A stretch of DNA of 64,000 nucleotides from Perca fluviatilis. Taxonomy: Eukaryota > Chordata > Actinopteri > Perciformes > Percidae. Position 1 is the stretch's first letter. The number at the start of each line of letters is the position of its first letter. The stretch is taken from contig NC_053116.1 in the NCBI RefSeq assembly GCF_010015445.1, positions 36,581,785 to 36,645,784 of the forward strand, written 5' to 3'. The notes below the pieces were generated by a model that had not been told where the DNA came from, made no database searches, and saw only the letters and a program-made list of their open reading frames with translations. Positions 1 to 10,280 of the stretch are shown in pieces. The translations under genes and the position numbers were made by a program.

Positions 1-13
1 GGAACTGCTGAGC
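1..13 (-). CDS. igf3: igf3 possible exon 5, cut by window edge
   Basis: A good acceptor (tttaactttgtgttgcag) ends at 14 and would make a 116-bp intron with the GTGAGA donor at 129. The four visible codons in phase 0 read AQQF. Too little remains to identify it. Confidence 0.35.
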
Positions 14-3000
14 CTGCAACACAAAGTTAAAATACGGAGTTGATTGGCGAACAGGCTCGGTTTAGATTGACCAACTGCATAGTGGTGTATTTTTGGTATT
101 GCTACAGGCATTGAAGTCACAATTCTCACATTTGGATTTGTTTCCACCTTGTGTTTGTTTGTAAGTTGTTTGTATGTCTGTAAGGATATTAGTGGAATGA
201 CTTTCTAACACCAATGTGTCAATTAATATTATTATTAGGGATGGGTTAAAAGAATCGATTCTCCAATTAAAATCGATCTTTGTTTGAGTGATCTGATATC
301 GACTTATAAAATACATAATATATGCCTTTTCACCATGGATGTATAATTAAAAAAGTACTTTAAACAAAGTTTTTGTGGCGTTTAATTCTTAATGTAAACA
401 TTATCCTGGTGCGTTATCATAATGTGTCATAATGTGACCAAAGTTCTTTACAGGTTTACAGGTTTACAGGTTTACAGGTTTACGTGATGACATAGCTGAC
501 TCTCCAGTCTTTGCTGAGGACCATAAGGTGCGTTTTACAGTCCTGGTGACAAGCTAGTGAACTTTGGGTTAAAAGGTAACTACTGTTTTTTTCAATCTTT
601 GACATTGGTCCAGTATTAAGCGAGATCGCTGCAGCCGGCAGCGGCGAAACAAGCTACAATGTAAGTAACAGGGCAATTGTCCAGCTTGTATTTACCTTCA
701 CTAAAGTGCTTGTTTTGCCGCTGACAGACTCAGATTAATATTCTAAGTGTCTGACTTCATTATGGAAAGGACCCCTTCAGAGATAGACCTTTAAAACCTC
801 TTTGAGACCTTTCTCTTTAACCAGAAACATCTCTGAAGTCGCTAGCGCTAAAACCCACCAAACTCCATTTAAAAAAGTAATAATTTCAGCGTGTATAGAG
901 CCAACCTATTTTCACATGTAAATCGGTAAACTACGGTATGTGTTTATTTCAACCAAAACTAGAGATGTGATTGTTGGAAAAGTGGAAAGACGACCCAAAA
1001 CGGCTTTGAATGAAGTGTATTTTTTACGATAAAAATTACTGTTTATTTACATGGAGTCTGGTAGGTTTAGCAAACACAATTTCGCGGATGTTTTTATGTT
1101 TAAAAAAAGGATCTTACTCTTTAACAGAAAGGTCGACCTCCTTAGAAGTCCTTTCCATAATGATGTCAGACACTTAGAATATTAATCTGAGCCTGTCAGT
1201 GGCAAAACAAGCACTTTTTTTTTAAGGTAAATACAAGCTGGACAATTGCCCTATTAACTTACATTGTAGCTTATTTCGCCGCTGCCAACTGCAGCGATCT
1301 TGCTTAATACTGGACCAATGTCAAAGATTGTTGTTCCCATCAGTCACTTAGACACAAAATCATAGGGTCCAGGTTGAAAAACTGAGGTCATACCGTGTCT
1401 AGCTGTGCTGTGGTCTGAGGTGCTGTGGTGGGGGTGGTTGTTGTTGTTGGGTAAGCTGTGGTTTGCTGCTGGCTCTTTGGTTTGGCACAGTACATCTCCA
1501 GATGCTGAAGTTCACAACCAGACGGCCGACAGCACTGGTCCACTATCCCTTTCCCTCTGGGCCGAGAACCGTAACCAGACCACGAACCTTTACCTGCAGA
1601 GAGAGAAATGTCTAACGTTAGATTCTTTGTCTTTCTTTTAAAGGGCAACTTAGGTTTTCTTCAACCTGGACCCTATTTTCCCACCGTTTTTGTGTCTAAG
1701 TGACCGATGGGCACAACAATCTTTTTAATTGGTCCAATATTAAAGGTCCCATGGCATGAAAATTTCACTTTATGAGGTTTTTTAACATTAATATGCGTTT
1801 CTCCAGCCTGCCTATGGTCCCCCAGTGGCTAGAAATGGTGACAGGTGTAAACCGAGCCCTGGGTATCCTGCTCTGCCTTTGAGAAAATGAAAGCTCAGAT
1901 GGGCCAATCAGGAATCTTCTCCTTATAAGGTCATAAGGAGCAAGGTTACCTCCCCTTTCTCTGCTTTGCCCGCCCAGAGAATTTGGCCCACCCATGAGAG
2001 AGAGAGACATCATGGCTTTCAAACGAGCAAAGTGGACGTTGGTCAAGGCCACACCCCCCCCCCCCCCCCCCCCTCTCCTCTCCTCCTCAATAGCTACAGA
2101 CACAGAAATGGCACATCCTAAGGAAAGCTCATTGTGGGACTGGCTCTAGTGGCTGTAATTCTGCACCAAGGCTGAATTTCGGGAAAGAGACTTCAGACAG
2201 TATTAAGGGACCACTAAGGTCTCTATTAAAGAGACTTCAGATACAGTATTAGGGGACCACTAAGGTCTATATAAAACAGACTTCAGATACAGTATTAGGG
2301 GACCACTAAGGTCTATATAAAACAGACTATTTTCATGCAGAACACTATCCTACGCAAAGTTTATATTGTGAAATTTCCGTTTTGCTGAGTGAGATTGAAC
2401 TTCTAAATGATTTCTGTTTGAAAAGCTCTCTGCTCTGCTGTTTCTCCCTGACTGCACCTTTCTTTGTTATTAGTGTGAGAGCTGCTGTGCTCAGATAACA
2501 AGTGTTTTAACAATAACGCTATCACACACTGAGGCACAGTGTTCTGCTTAGTACATTGTCATTTTGGTGAGTTGCCATCACCCTGATAATGAGGAGAAAG
2601 TGGCCTTGGTCAGACAGAACAGGGTAAAGTTAATAATGTGAAAGGGCCTGTGTGCAGTGGAGAGAATATATTCTAATACAGGCTGTTTCTTATGAAACAT
2701 TTGTACATATCGCTACGAAAAGTAATGCACTGTATGTATTGATTGCTGCATGCACAACATTAGGCAGTTAATGTGGTGTGTATGCTGTATAACAGTGCAA
2801 AGCGCGGCACAGGGAGGAGGTCGAGGTGCGCAATTATGAAACCCACTGCAGTTCTAGGCAAGACCCGCCCTACGAAGCAACCCGATTGGTTTTACTTTTA
2901 GCTAACTCTTTCTACCGTTTTATCATTACTTTTAGCTAACTCTTTCTACTGTTTTATCATTACTTTTAACTAACTCTTTCTACAGTTTAATATTTACTTT

Positions 3001-6000
3001 TAGCTAACTCTTTCTACCATTAAATTTTTACTTTTAGCCAACTCTTTCAGCAGTTTAGTCATTATTACTTATTTCTACGAATTATTCATTGGAATTCACA
3101 ACCGGGGAGAGAATATATCAGCTGTAACACCTGAACATTACATGTTGCAGATATTTTTTTTTGAGCATCTTTAGGCCTTTCTTTGTATAGGACAGCTGTA
3201 GATGTGAAAGGAGTGAGAGAGGGGGAATGACATGCAGCAAAGGGCCGCAGGTCGCAGTCGAACCCGCAGCCGCTGTGTCGAGTAGAAAACCTCTACACAT
3301 GGGTGCGTGCTCCACCAGGTGACCCACCCAGGCACCCAACATGTTGCCGTTATGTAAGAGTACTAGTTAGCAAGTTTAAACAGGTAATGAAAATGCAATG
3401 AATTGTAGGAATAAACCGCACAAAGTAATGACTGAAATACTTAGCTTAAAATAATGCTTAAAAGGTAGAAATAGTTAGCTTAAAGTAATGATTAAAAGGT
3501 AGAAATAGTTAGCTTAAAATAATGATTAAACAGTATAAATAGTTAGCTTAAAGTAATGAATCATTCCAGGATGGGAGAGAAACGTGCTCTGGTTTATTGG
3601 CATTTCTTTAAACCAATCACAATCTTGCTAAGCGCCAGAGAGAGCAATGGTGCCTCTGCAAAATAGCCTCGGGAAGGAACTTGTTTTGGTGGAACATGTG
3701 TACGTTCAAAAGTTGTTTTAGTCGTGCAACAGAAAAATCAGATTGGACAGATAGTCTAGATAGCTGTCTGGATTTACCCTGCAGAGATCTGAGGAGCAGT
3801 TAACCATAGTCCTCACAAATCCACAGGAGTTTAGATCGCCAACACAAAGAAAGAGAAAGGTGACGGACATCCGGCGAAATTTACGGCGGCAACGGAGCAA
3901 TTTCAGAAGTGGAACGTCATACATATAGACTAACTTAAAGCAATGATTAAATGGCTGAAACTACAGTAGTACTTGCTGACCAAACCAACCTAAATACTGA
4001 CAGTTTAATCATGATATGCATTTGGAACATAATTTGGGAGTTGATGAAGGGGTATGTAAGTTCATCTGACAGCGCAAAAAGGTTGGTAATAACTGATCTA
4101 CAGGAGCGCTGTTGTGGCTAGGCTTCATGTAAATAAATGAGCAGGATGAGTTTAGTTGTTGTGGAGCTGATAACTTGCTCAGTGTTACTGACCATGACCA
4201 TATCTGTGTTATACACCTCTGCCAGTGTAAGTGTTAACACGCAGGGTAGAATAACCTTGATAGCATTTGGTCGTATCGTACCTTTATTAATATCTAAAGT
4301 AGAAAAACAATAATCAATCTGCATGTCATAACCAGATAGAATCTACCAATTTATGCTTTCATTTAAAGCTACGTTTATTCCCTGCATCTGTCTGCATTTT
4401 GTCCATGCAATGGGAGGAGGTAAGGATAAAATAAAGTTGGTTTGAAACAGGGGTCTCCAACCTTTGTTCATCTAAGGGCTACTTTAAAAAAACGAAAGTG
4501 GCCAAGAGCTACTTGCATCACATCGCTTACATTTATTCACATAACACACATAAGCCTGTAAATGAAGCTACTGTTTGTACACGTATGAAATTGCAATACC
4601 CAAAGCTTATGAAAAATCTTCACTTCACGTCAAGGTTCATGACTATTTTACACTTCTTTTAGTCCACATAGTTAGCGACATCATTGAAAATATTCCCATC
4701 AGGGTCCAAGAAAACATTACCACTTTACACTTCTATGGCCCACGAAGTTAGCTACCTCACGTAATATCGTGGTCATTTTGTTTCTCAGTTTTTCAACCTA
4801 TTGGCGAGCTACTGCAAACATCCTCACAAGCTACCGGTAGCTCGCAAGCTACTTGTTGGAGACCCCTGGTTTGAAGTGTGTATGACCAAACCTGAAAAAA
4901 ATATCAACAAATATCTGATCTGGTCATTTTGTATGCAGTTTTAAGATGGTGCCAAGGTGTCCAATTATCTGTTTATACCTTAAGAATGTATTTTCACATT
5001 CTCAGTTTCCAGAGAGTTAAATCTGAAAAGGGTAAATACATTTTTTCAACCTGAACCCTATCTTCCCAAGTGACTGATGGGAACAATCTTTAAAATTGTT
5101 CCAGTATTAAGCAAGACTCCTGCAGTCAGCAGCGAGGAAACAAGCTACAATGTAAGTTATTGGGCATTTGTGCCGATGAAACACCTTCAGTTTACATCCA
5201 CAAAAAGTGCAACTTTTGCTACTGACAGACTCAGATTACATCTCCAAAATCGCTATCGCCAAACCCACCAGACTCTATTTAAATAAACTGCAATTTTATC
5301 ATCGTAAAACACACTCCATTCAAAGTCAAGACAGAAAACAAAATAAAACTCAAAAGCAGTCTTGTCTGTCTTTCCACTGTTCCATCAATCACCACTCTGG
5401 TTTGATTAAGATAAACTCTTAATTCACCCGTATACATGTGAAAATATGCTGGCTCTATAGACACTAAAAGTTATGTTTATGTTAATAGACTCTAGGGGTT
5501 TTGCGATGGTGATTTCGGGGCTGTTTCATGTCAAACAAAAAGGATCTTACCCTTTAACTAAAAGGTCTATCTCTGTAGGGATCCTTTCCGTAATGTTGTC
5601 AGACACTTAGAATAATAATCTGAGCCTGTCAGCAGCAAAAAACAGAACTTCTAGTGGACGGAAATTGGAGATAAACATTTGCCCCATAGGGTTACATTGC
5701 GGTCCGGTTTACGGCTGCCGGTTACAGCGTTCTCGTTCAATACTGGACCAATTTCAATCATATCCAAAGAAAAGGAGAAGGTGAGTATAGACTTACCTAA
5801 ATAGATTCCACGATCCCCACACACAAATATGAGATCACTGAGGAGATCAGTCCCACAGCGGAGTCTGGCTGCCTCTGAGGACAGCGGCCAGCCTGCCAGA
5901 CACATGGTGGAGTAGAACATACACATCCGAACACACAACACCTGAAGACCAGAGGAGGAACTTTTAATACACAACTCAAACACAAAGTGGTTGATGGTTG

Positions 6001-6791
6001 CACACATTTACATTCTGACGGAAGGTTAACACGGCAAAAAGATTAAGACAGCTCGGACTGACAGTGTTTTCCCTAGGTTTGTGGAAGGCATAGGCGCATT
6101 CATAGGCGTAATTTACATAAAGACATTTGCACCATAAATTGATGCAGGAAAGCAAATTCTTGCGTTGACGTTCAACATTTCAATTTTGCTCAAAAGTGTT
6201 TTATAAAGCATAAATTATAAATTTTCAAATTCTGTGTTACATCTTCTAAGCCGACTTCATTCCAACTTATCACTGCTAGTTTTACACTTATGTTTGGAAT
6301 TCATGGTCAATAAGCCTCATTAATATTAAAATATGCCTAATTTTTAGTTAAAAAAAACAGAAATTATCAATTACTTTGGCTAATAATTAAGATCAGAGGA
6401 ACGTATGTTGATGCATAATTACAGCCTGTTTCATGTATGGAACCATTCATGTTTTTGTTAGGCAATTTGGTTGAAATAAACCCATATTTTTTATATAGAT
6501 CTTCGAATTTGACCCGAGGACCACACAAGCGTTAAGTGTTGATGCTCACATTGATTTTAAATTCATTCGGCTTAGGTGCTGCCCAAAACGGCTCGGTGCT
6601 GCACCTAAGCGTTAGAATGTAAAAACCCTGACTGACTGAAACGAAAAGGAGCTCGCCCCAACTCTAGAAAGACTTGTAAAAGAGATTCTGAATCCCAACG
6701 GGAACATTCCTGGTAGAATAAAGGTTAAATAAAAGAATACAATTACCTTCAGTGTGTGTGGCGTGGCAGAAGGGCAGCAAGAGGAGTGCAT
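1..6791 (-). CDS. igf3: igf3, insulin-like growth factor 3 (gene span, 3' end outside window)
   Basis: Secreted insulin-family growth factor; the fish-specific IGF3 is known mainly from gonads, acting through IGF receptors. Coding exons on the minus strand are 6791-6747, 5941-5797, 1593-1394, 177-130 and possibly 13-1, all with GT-AG borders and matching phases (0, 1, 0, 0). The B domain shows RCGTDLLSDLIFVCGDRGIY, close to the IGF B-chain signature. The A domain shows GIVDQCC and CELQHLEMYCA, so all six insulin-fold cysteines are present. The C domain is short and basic. A Thr/Pro-rich stretch follows the A domain. IGF3 is preferred over IGF1 or IGF2 because of the non-canonical leader, the Ile/Leu substitutions in the B domain and the Thr-rich tail. 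Intron 2 (about 4.2 kb) is packed with repeats. The C-terminal E domain continues beyond base 1, so the protein is incomplete. Confidence 0.85.
130..177 (-). CDS. igf3: igf3 exon 4 (E-domain segment)
   Basis: An acceptor (atatccttacag) precedes 16 codons, TYKQLTNKHKVETNPN, in phase 0 as exon 3 requires. A GTGAGA donor follows. The basic Lys/Thr-rich peptide would be normal for an IGF E domain. If the donor is not used, the frame stays open to the window edge, so the 3' border is uncertain. Confidence 0.5.
447..484. repeat. 8-bp tandem repeat (tttacagg)n
   Basis: About four and a half copies of tttacagg in igf3 intron 3. Confidence 0.8.
580..1345. mobile_element. Long-inverted-repeat MITE-like element in igf3 intron 3
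   Basis: The left arm (about 600-790) and right arm (about 1130-1330) are inverted copies. Shared landmarks are ggtccagtattaagc, caagctacaatgtaagt and attctaagtgtctgac. The same family occurs at 5041-5765, partly at 1640-1745, and at 46400-46800. No transposase frame is visible. Confidence 0.6.
1394..1593 (-). CDS. igf3: igf3 exon 3 (C domain, A domain, start of E domain)
   Basis: The exon takes one base from exon 2 to complete a Gly codon and ends in phase 0 at ACACG|GTATGA. It encodes a C domain (GSWSGYGSRPRGK), then the A domain with the CC...C...C pattern (GIVDQCCRPSGCELQHLEMY followed by CA), then a Gln/Thr/Pro-rich tail with runs of Thr. The acceptor is preceded by a pyrimidine tract (catttctctctctgcag). 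The Thr/Pro tail could be O-glycosylated; that is inference. Confidence 0.92.
1740..2345 (-). mobile_element. TTAA-type MITE (GGTCCCATGGCATG family), truncated, in igf3 intron 2
   Basis: It begins TTAAAGGTCCCATGGCATG, the terminus of the complete copy at 34186-35127, but in the opposite orientation. Near 2200-2330 it holds two to three copies of the 46-bp unit found ten times in the complete copy. The far terminus is missing. Confidence 0.75.
2380..2880. other. Noncoding, igf3 intron 2
   Basis: AT-rich intronic sequence. I see no gene, structured RNA or clear mobile-element ends here. Confidence 0.4.
2885..3560. repeat. Inverted pair of short tandem arrays around a SINE
   Basis: Roughly 2888-3075 holds about five copies of a 35-45-bp unit (ttacttttagctaactcttt). 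About 3400-3560 holds about four copies of the reverse complement (agttagcttaaagtaatg). A SINE sits between the arms. Confidence 0.65.
3150..3345 (-). mobile_element. tRNA-derived SINE
   Basis: On the minus strand it has a tRNA-like head with a degenerate A box, a B box (gggttcgactgc), and the tail shared by all SINEs here (ccctttgctgcatgtcattc, then gctgtcctat...aaaggcc). It is a pol III retroposon, not a functional tRNA. Confidence 0.75.
3556..3930. mobile_element. MITE-like repeat (family also at 7440-7912 and 62735-62975)
   Basis: The landmarks ggaacttgttttggtggaac, acagatagtctagatagctg and catccggcg recur in the other two copies, the last being inverted. No coding capacity is visible. 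Confidence 0.6.
4448..4868. mobile_element. hAT-type MITE with near-perfect target duplication
   Basis: The termini CAGGGGTCTCCAAC and GTTGGAGACCCCTG are perfect 14-bp inverted repeats. Flanks GTTTGAAA and GTTTGAAG match at 7 of 8 bases. An 8-bp duplication and CAGGG ends are typical of hAT elements. Confidence 0.85.
5041..5765. mobile_element. Long-inverted-repeat MITE-like element in igf3 intron 2
   Basis: Same family as 580-1345. It opens near ttcaacctgaaccctatctt and closes near caatactggaccaatttcaa. It ends about 30 bp from the exon 2 donor. Confidence 0.55.
5797..5941 (-). CDS. igf3: igf3 exon 2 (leader end and B domain)
   Basis: The exon lies between a strong acceptor (ctctggtcttcag) and a strong donor (TTAG|GTAAGT), enters in phase 0 and leaves with one base. 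Its 48 codons give the rest of the leader and then the B domain with CGTDLLSDLIFVCGDRGIYL. Both B-domain cysteines and the CGDRG motif are intact. A MITE-like element ends only about 30 bp beyond the donor. Confidence 0.9.
6010..6740. other. igf3 intron 1, noncoding
   Basis: AT-rich DNA between exon 2 and exon 1 with no clear feature. Confidence 0.5.
6747..6791 (-). CDS. igf3: igf3 coding exon 1 (start of leader)
   Basis: Fifteen codons, MHSSCCPSATPHTLK, end at a GAAG|GTAATT donor in phase 0, which matches the phase-0 acceptor of exon 2. IGF1 has the same design, with a short first exon carrying the start of the leader. This ATG was chosen because it lies about 45 bp below a TATA box and joins in frame. 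A longer frame starting further upstream (ATG near 6924) would join exon 2 out of phase and soon stop. Confidence 0.7.
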
Positions 6792-6831
6792 CTTGTCTGT
6801 GTGGAGTGGACCGACTCCAGGAGAACTTGAG

Positions 6832-6838
6832 TTTTATA
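6832..6838 (-). promoter_or_regulatory. TATA box of igf3
   Basis: TATAAAA on the minus strand about 40 bp upstream of the chosen igf3 ATG. With usual spacing, transcription would start near 6805 and leave a very short 5' UTR. It is a good consensus match, but its use is inferred from position only. Confidence 0.5.
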
Positions 6839-7061
6839 GTCTGGCAGCAGGAGGGCAGGACCACAGCGCTGAGGTTTCCTCCCCGCACTGCTCCTCCGCA
6901 CATTGTTTCACACTCCAATCTCATCTGGAACTCATATCAGATGATTTAACACGCTGTCTCTGGGGACAAACTTGTTCCGCTGTGTTCCAACTATGTATGT
7001 GACAGGATATTCATCATCGTCACAAACACGATATCCATTTTTATATCATCACGCCTGGACT

Positions 7062-7403
7062 CGAGGGCGTAGGTTTTGTTCAAACATTGGTGGGGAAACA
7101 TTATAACCTGGTGGTCTGGTGGGGTGTCGGGGGGGATCCAACACTTCATTTCCATCATTAATTAATAAATTTTTCAACAATTTGTGCCTTTTCTGCATCA
7201 ATTTATGCTGGAATTTATGAATTATTCTCCTGTATTGTTCAATACATTGTAGTATTGAACGGTTATTTTTCACCTCTTTTGGGGAAGTCTTCCATATTTG
7301 TTGAGGCGGACAAATCTACCTCTTGTAATTATTGGGGGGCGGGGGGTGGGACATAGCCCCTGCATACCCCCCAAAATCTACACCTATCGAAATCTACGCC
7401 TAT
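7062..7403. mobile_element. MITE inserted in a LINE fragment
   Basis: Inverted ends with the core ggcgtagg...ctacgcc are flanked by a 9-bp direct repeat GCCTGGACT (7053-7061 and 7404-7412). LINE-like sequence resumes on the right side (gactactgtaactctc). Confidence 0.6.
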
Positions 7404-8230
7404 GCCTGGACTACTGTAACTCTCTTTTTACCTGTCCCCACTTAGTCTCGCATTGCCAGACCTACCTCCACAGTGCTGCTGAGGAAGGTCTGGCTAGTCC
7501 ACACAGCATTCTGGGATGGGACAAAAACCTGCTCTGATTTATTGGCATTTCTTTAAACTAATCGCAATGGTCATGGGTGATGCTAAGCTCCGGTCAGAGC
7601 CACGGTGCCGCTGCAAAATAGCCTCAGGAAGGAACTTGTTTTGGTGGAACATGTGTACGTTCCAAAGTTGTTTTAGTCGTGCAACAGAAAACTCAGATTG
7701 GACAGATAGTCTAGCTAGCTGTCTGGATTTACCCTAAAGAGATCAGAGGAGTAGGTAACCATAGTCCTCGTAAATCCATGAAGTTTAAAATGCCAACACA
7801 AAGAAGAGGAAAGTAACGGGACATCCGAAAAGAGTGACATCCGGCGGTATTTCCAGCAGAACGAGAGCAATCCCGGAAGTGGAACGTCGTGGATATAAAT
7901 TAGACTGGTCCTCCACTCAGTCTCACAGTTGCAATTTATCCAGAACTCAGCAGCCAGATTATGAACTAAATCTCAGACGTTCTGTCATATCAATCCAATT
8001 AACGCCTCATTGCACTGGTGACCCATTAGGATAAGAATACATTTTAAATTTGTATTAATTACACACAAGGCCATCCATGGTCTGGCTCCAGATTATTTCA
8101 AAGAACGTTAACCCCTTACAGCCCAGCCAGGCCGCTACGATCAGCTGATCAAAACATTTTAGCTGTTCCACCAACCAAACTGAAAAATATTGACGACGTG
8201 CGTTTTCAGCTTTTGGAACAGCCTTTCCCC
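7404..8230 (+). pseudogene. LINE (L2/CR1-like) reverse transcriptase 3' remnant, interrupted
   Basis: Broken frames resemble the conserved C-terminal block of fish L2-type reverse transcriptases: LDYCNSL, then after an insertion LQFIQNSAA-like, then TYKAIHGLAPDYF-like, then a GKAFPKAEN-like piece in another frame. A MITE-like repeat (about 7440-7912) splits it. Stops and frameshifts make it dead. Confidence 0.6.
7440..7912. mobile_element. MITE-like repeat nested in the LINE remnant
   Basis: Same family as 3556-3930. It lies between two LINE segments and has short inverted ends agtct...agact. Confidence 0.6.
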
Positions 8231-8743
8231 TCAGTGTGACATCGGCTGACTCCACACACTTTCAAAGGCAGGGTTGGTAACTATTTCAATATATGCTCTT
8301 TTTATATATTGTATATTGAAATGGTCTTTAAACACTGCCAGCAATAAATAACTTCTGGGCTCTAAAAAAGGAGCCAAAAAGATCCGTCGTCTGTAGCTGC
8401 TGTAATCCTGTAAAAACGCCCACCAATCACTGCCTCGCGCTCCGCTTGGAAAGAACCAATGAAATGCCTCCTTGCCCCACTGTGCGTACTCTATCAGAGT
8501 TCCTGCAAGACTACCGGAGAATGGAGGCAGAAAACTCAGCAAACGTTGCTGCAACCGCCCATCCTGCTAAAAAGGCAAAGAAATGAGACTGAAGCTGGAA
8601 AAGCGGCGACTAAAAAAAGGCTGCACATAAAACTAGAGGACAAACTTGATATATACTATATTGGCGTTTATAGTGGCCTAGAAATCATGAGCAAAGCAAG
8701 TAAGGTGACGAAGTATAAAAGCGCCAGAATTCCACATAAAGGG

Positions 8744-8815
8744 AGAGGTTGGGGTTGGGGGTGGGGGTAGGGGTAGGGGTAGGGTTGGGGGTTGGGGTTG
8801 TGGTGGAGGGGTCAA
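8744..8815 (+). repeat. G-rich tract (ggggtt / ggggta)
   Basis: Imperfect repeats of gggggt, ggggta and ggggtt give more than eight runs of three or more G. It could form G-quadruplexes. Confidence 0.7.
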
Positions 8816-9146
8816 ACAAACACAGGTTCATGTCCCGTTTGAAAATAAATGTAAACGAAGAATTCTTTTTATTTTTATTTATTTATTCGTAAAATACACT
8901 TCATTCAAAGTATAACCTGAATATTATGTGCATGTACGAGTTAGTGAAGTGTGTACGGCGGCCCTGAGAGCGCGACACGCACCGCAGCTGACGGAAACAC
9001 GCAAATAGACACAACAAAAGCAAATGAAGAGAACATCTTCGTAGATTGGATAAGAAATGTGCAGCATGTAAAAAAATTAATAAAAATAAACACTGCACAG
9101 AGAGAAAACACAACAGATGCAGATAAAATATTGCACGTCACACAGA

Positions 9147-9420
9147 ACCAGGGGTGGAATGTAACTAAGTACATTTACTCCAGTACTGTACTTAAGTACA
9201 AATGTTGAGGTACTTTTCATGCCACTTTCTACTTCTACTCCGCTAAATTTCAGAGAGAAATATTGTACTTTTTACTCCACTGCATTCATCTGACAGCTTT
9301 AGTTACTAGTTACTTTACACATTAAGCACACAAAACACATGGTTTATAAAGGATATAAAACATCATATGTATAGATAGTAAACAAATTAAATAAAACTGA
9401 AATAAAAATCCTTTAATATT
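9147..9420. mobile_element. hAT-like MITE 5' part (ggggtggaatgtaactaag family)
   Basis: ggggtggaatgtaactaagt followed by tactccagtactgtacttaa is the start of a very common fish repeat (from memory). The 3' end is not clear. Confidence 0.5.
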
Positions 9421-9719
9421 AGTCTAAATAATTAATTTCTGTTTTTTAACTCAAGGATTAGGTTGGTGTTAGTGGCGTTTATAAGTGGTAGTGAAAAGAA
9501 AGTGTAAAACGGCAAAAAGCGCCAAAAGCATCGGAAAAAAAGGTCAGAAATAGGGCCCTATCTTGCACCCAGCGCTGGTCTTACAGGGAGGTGTGTTCAG
9601 GTGCATTCTGGGCGTATTGCTATCTTGAGGCAGCGGGAAGTGATCGCGCCATTGACCAACAAAAACCTGGTCTAAAGTCAGTAACGCAGCATTTCATTGT
9701 TATTTTAACGCCTGCTTCC

Positions 9720-9846
9720 CCTCGTGGAGTTTTGAGGGCATAGTGCTCGTATATGATCTCCCCGCGCACTTTCACTTCACGCGCGAGTAGATCTGTTTCT
9801 TCTCATGAAAAATCTCTCCTTCCTGCTCAGCAAATCCGCCATCATA
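9720..9846 (-). pseudogene. Harbinger Myb/SANT-like protein fragment
   Basis: It reads [12 protein letters not shown], then a one-base frameshift compared with the copy at 39194. The continuation in the other copy is [17 protein letters not shown], a trihelix/SANT-type pattern. Confidence 0.5.
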
Positions 9847-10280
9847 ACAGCAATGCTTCAAGGTCCAAACGCGCCCGGCTTTTAAAGGGAATGGGAGATG
9901 GCACTCTGGGCTAGATTTATCAAGCCGTTTGCGCCCTGTTTCCAGGCGCTAATTGGTCGCAAAGACGGACGTAACCGATGCGGGCTATTTACAAACACGG
10001 CGCACTTGGGTAAAATGGCAGATTGTCTGCCACATGAACGAGAAGAGACAAGTTGCGCTTTCAATATGCGTTCGTGGGAGGGTCGTGGGAAAGTGGGAGT
10101 CCCACCCAAAAAGGTGGGAGGATAAGCGCAAAGTGCACCTAATTATATATTCCGTGGTATTTACAAAGACTGTCAGTAAGAGGGCGCCTCTATTCTGCGG
10201 GGGAAATTCTCAGCCTCTTAAAAGCAGGTCTAAACCAGCCGCAGTCGAGTTTCCTCGTAGACCTTTATGCCGCTGGTGAA

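Noticed and set aside
6664..6924. Longer igf3 first-exon frame starting MRLECETMCGG
   Set aside because: It joins exon 2 out of phase and soon meets a stop; the ATG at 6791 joins correctly to the B domain.
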